Assembly: GCA_017455845.1 (NCBI GenBank)
Contig: JAFSYY010000024.1
Span: 1-38,736, forward strand
Source: Prevotella sp.
Lineage (GTDB): Bacteria; Bacteroidota; Bacteroidia; Bacteroidales; Bacteroidaceae
Reading direction: 5' to 3'
DNA length: 38,736 bases
A program made the position numbers and the translations under genes. The notes below the pieces were generated by a model, which did no database searches, was not told where the DNA came from, and saw only the letters and a list, made by a program, of their open reading frames with translations. This document shows positions 36,705 through 38,736 of this stretch, piece by piece. Each line of letters starts with the position of its first letter. The first letter of the stretch is position 1.

Positions 36705-38736
36705 TTACTTCACCACAACCTTCTTGCCGTTGACGATGTACAGACCCTTCTGGGCACTCATCACACGCTGGCCGGCCATGTTGTAGATGGTGGTCTCCTG
36801 AGCGGTGGCAGCATTGACGGTGCTAATGCCAACAGTGACTCCCTCTATCGAGATGGGCAGCAACTGGTTGGCAGTGGCACTCTTGGCCACGAGGATGGCT
36901 ACGATGGTTACATCCTCCATCTTGGTGCCATTAGCCCAGTCGGCAATCTTGTGCAGTTGCTGGTTGGCGGTCTCTGTACCGTTGTTCACGTCGATGGTCT
37001 CCTCGCCGATGGTCAACTTGCCAGCCGTTGCGCTGGTCTCCTCGAGCGTTGCACCGGTGAGTTTCACCACGCGGTTCAGGTTCTCGGCGGTGTTCACGGC
37101 AGCGATGGTCGAGCCCTCAATGACGGTGTAGTCACTGATTTTTTCGGCATTAATCTCGCTATTCAGAGTGCCCTCGGCCTCCTTCATCTGCGTGTTGCCG
37201 CTGGCAACGCGCTTGATGGTGTAGATGGTGCCGTTGACCTTGGTGTTCTCACTCAGTTTGTCGTTCAGCGAGGTGTACTGAATCCAGCAGCCGCCGGTGG
37301 CATCCTGGATGAATACGGTGCTGTAGCCGTCGGCACTCTTGCCGATAACCTCTGCGTCGGTCAGTGTCACCTTGGCGTAGGTGCCGGCCTCAAGGGCGTT
37401 GAAGGCGGCGATGCTGGGGCACTCAACGTACTCTATGGCAGCGAGTTGCTCGGTGGTGGCAGAAACAGCCTCCAGCGTGACGACGGCGTTGGCCAAGTAA
37501 CTGGTGCCGCCCTGCTGGAAGCGCACACCGTCGGCGTTGCCCGTCCAGGTCATGTCCTTGATAGTGCCGGAAGAAGCCGTGAAGTTATTGATGTTGCTGT
37601 TACCGGCAGCGGTGAACTCAATCTTCGTGATGGCCTTGCCCTCGGGAGCACGGAAGGTCAGCGTGGTGTACTCCTTGTAGGTGACGAGATTCTGTCCATG
37701 GTTTGCGTCCTTGTAGATGCGCGAAGGAGCGGAACCGGCAATAATCTGCAGGGTGGTGCCCTCAGCGGTGAAGGTTTCGTTGTAAATCCAACCCTTCGTG
37801 TCGGCCATGTTCTCACCTATGTTCTCGCGGATGTTCGGGTCAGCGAAGTTGAAGGTGACATCGGTAGTCTGTGCCTCGTACTTATAGTCGAATCCGAAGA
37901 AGCCGAGTTTCGAGCCGTCGCACCAGATCTTGTAGGTGCTGCCGGCCTTTACGTCGAAACTGAACGTGGTGTTGGCAGCGTCGGTGATGGTGATGCCGGC
38001 GTAGTCAGCCATGTCGGTGCCGTCCTCGTTGATGTGCATCTTCTTGCCACCGTTGAGGCGCACGCCGATAGTGATGGTGCCGTTGTATTTGGGAACGATG
38101 GTGTAGACGGTACCTGTTTCAGCACCTCCGTTCTCACCGTTACCGGCCGTCATGTATTCGAATCCGGCATAGTCTTCGTTAACGGCTGCGGAGGCTGCTC
38201 CGAAGTCTGCACCGCCCTCAACGCCGTAGGTGATAGTGGCATCGGTCAGGTCGACGGTAGTGCCGGCAGGGAAGGTGTCGCCTTCCTTCAGTGCATAGAA
38301 CGGGGTAGCGATAATCCACTTGTAAGCCTTGCCATCAATGAAGGGAAGGTCTGCGGTCTTGCCCTCGTCGGTACCATTGTTGAACAGAATGTTGTTAGGT
38401 GCGTTGAAAGCCTTGACTGAGAAGGCGTATGCATCGTTGGTGGCAGATTTTTCGAGTTTTATGCCGGGCCATGGGCCTACAAATTCCTTTACAGCCGTTT
38501 CGCTGCTGGTCCAGGCGTATGCATAGATGTCAGTCCATTCGGCATCGGTGGTGAAGGTAGCAGTGTATTCGTTCAGGTTGTACTCATAAGCCTTACCGTC
38601 CTCAAAGGTCCAGTCGGGAGTCTGGTCGCCGGCGTTGTTGTGGAAGATGATGAACTTAGGAGCCTCCTCGGCCTGGATAGCCACGGTGTATACACCGTTC
38701 TCTGCAGTAAGCTGAGTTCCGGGCCACTCTCCGAGA
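36705..38736 (-). CDS. Secreted starch-binding (CBM26-like) multidomain protein, 5' end outside the window
   Basis: At least 676 residues are encoded and the frame stays open to the edge, so the start and signal peptide are missing; an internal GTG at 38684 is not the true start. Two tandem modules are seen: W-P-G-T-x-L through FEDGKAYEY at the edge, then GPWPGIKLEK through LPFIDGKAYKW. Both match starch-binding CBM26-type repeats (aromatic W, P-W-P-G, F-N-N-G). A jelly-roll-like region (about 110-240), a second beta domain and an OB-like stretch (NTKVNGTIYTIKRV) follow. The C-terminal tail reads IYNMAGQRV through KKVVVK. No catalytic domain is seen. It probably binds alpha-glucan at the cell surface or after secretion. 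Confidence 0.75.
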   Translation of the reverse strand, partial: LGEWPGTQLTAENGVYTVAIQAEEAPKFIIFHNNAGDQTPDWTFEDGKAYEYNLNEYTATFTTDAEWTDIYAYAWTSSETAVKEFVGPWPGIKLEKSATNDAYAFSVKAFNAPNNILFNNGTDEGKTADLPFIDGKAYKWIIATPFYALKEGDTFPAGTTVDLTDATITYGVEGGADFGAASAAVNEDYAGFEYMTAGNGENGGAETGTVYTIVPKYNGTITIGVRLNGGKKMHINEDGTDMADYAGITITDAANTTFSFDVKAGSTYKIWCDGSKLGFFGFDYKYEAQTTDVTFNFADPNIRENIGENMADTKGWIYNETFTAEGTTLQIIAGSAPSRIYKDANHGQNLVTYKEYTTLTFRAPEGKAITKIEFTAAGNSNINNFTASSGTIKDMTWTGNADGVRFQQGGTSYLANAVVTLEAVSATTEQLAAIEYVECPSIAAFNALEAGTYAKVTLTDAEVIGKSADGYSTVFIQDATGGCWIQYTSLNDKLSENTKVNGTIYTIKRVASGNTQMKEAEGTLNSEINAEKISDYTVIEGSTIAAVNTAENLNRVVKLTGATLEETSATAGKLTIGEETIDVNNGTETANQQLHKIADWANGTKMEDVTIVAILVAKSATANQLLPISIEGVTVGISTVNAATAQETTIYNMAGQRVMSAQKGLYIVNGKKVVVK

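Noticed and set aside
36669-38420. Long plus-strand frame opposite the starch-binding protein
   Set aside because: Shadow frame rich in Gly/Val/Leu/Asp. It begins inside the terminator of the minus-strand gene and has no recognisable motif.

Overview
The window looks like a chromosomal segment of a Prevotella-type member of the Bacteroidales. The grounds are: promoters of the Bacteroidetes form TAnnTTTG; little Shine-Dalgarno signal; a membrane-spanning propeller/AraC regulator; secreted carbohydrate-active proteins that share a short C-terminal tail; and arginine/proline and envelope genes typical of the group. No tRNA, rRNA, CRISPR, phage or transposase gene was recognised. The genus is an inference from gene content.

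Layout. Positions 1-1028 carry no gene but are full of repeats: a G-rich palindrome pair, a 9-bp array and two arrays with a strict 22-bp period. Positions 1029-10404 (minus strand) hold a pectin de-esterification unit: pectin methylesterase, CE7-type acetyl esterase and rhamnogalacturonan acetylesterase, with a propeller/AraC regulator upstream. Positions 10662-13418 hold nrdD-nrdG, anaerobic ribonucleotide reduction. Positions 13434-14843 hold a membrane-anchored metallophosphatase. Positions 14979-28878 are an envelope glycan/lipid locus: two LTA-synthase-type transferases around an MsbA-like ABC exporter, a lipid A-type acyltransferase, a sugar aminotransferase, two GT2 enzymes, a WaaP-like kinase, a Galf-transferase-like enzyme, a GT10 fucosyltransferase-like enzyme and a LicD protein. 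Positions 28850-34262 (minus strand) carry argC-argD-proC followed by an XRE/cupin regulator and an acyl-CoA synthetase. Positions 34453-35955 are a GH30 glycanase. Positions 35956-36704 are a second repeat-rich gap. The last gene, a starch-binding-module protein, runs off the right edge.

The most unusual content is not a gene. Almost every spacer carries its own short tandem array, usually with a period of exactly 7 bp and sometimes 8 or 10. These arrays repeatedly begin at or over the stop codon of the upstream gene. Related heptamer arrays, short GC-rich palindromes and larger G-rich palindromic elements also sit inside open reading frames without breaking them (methylesterase, CE7 esterase, ABC exporter, sulfatase-like protein, glycosyltransferase, acyl-CoA synthetase). 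The two gene-free ends share a 75-bp element in inverted orientation and related 22-bp arrays, so they bracket about 36 kb of genes. Separately, the ABC exporter has methionine in place of the Walker A lysine.
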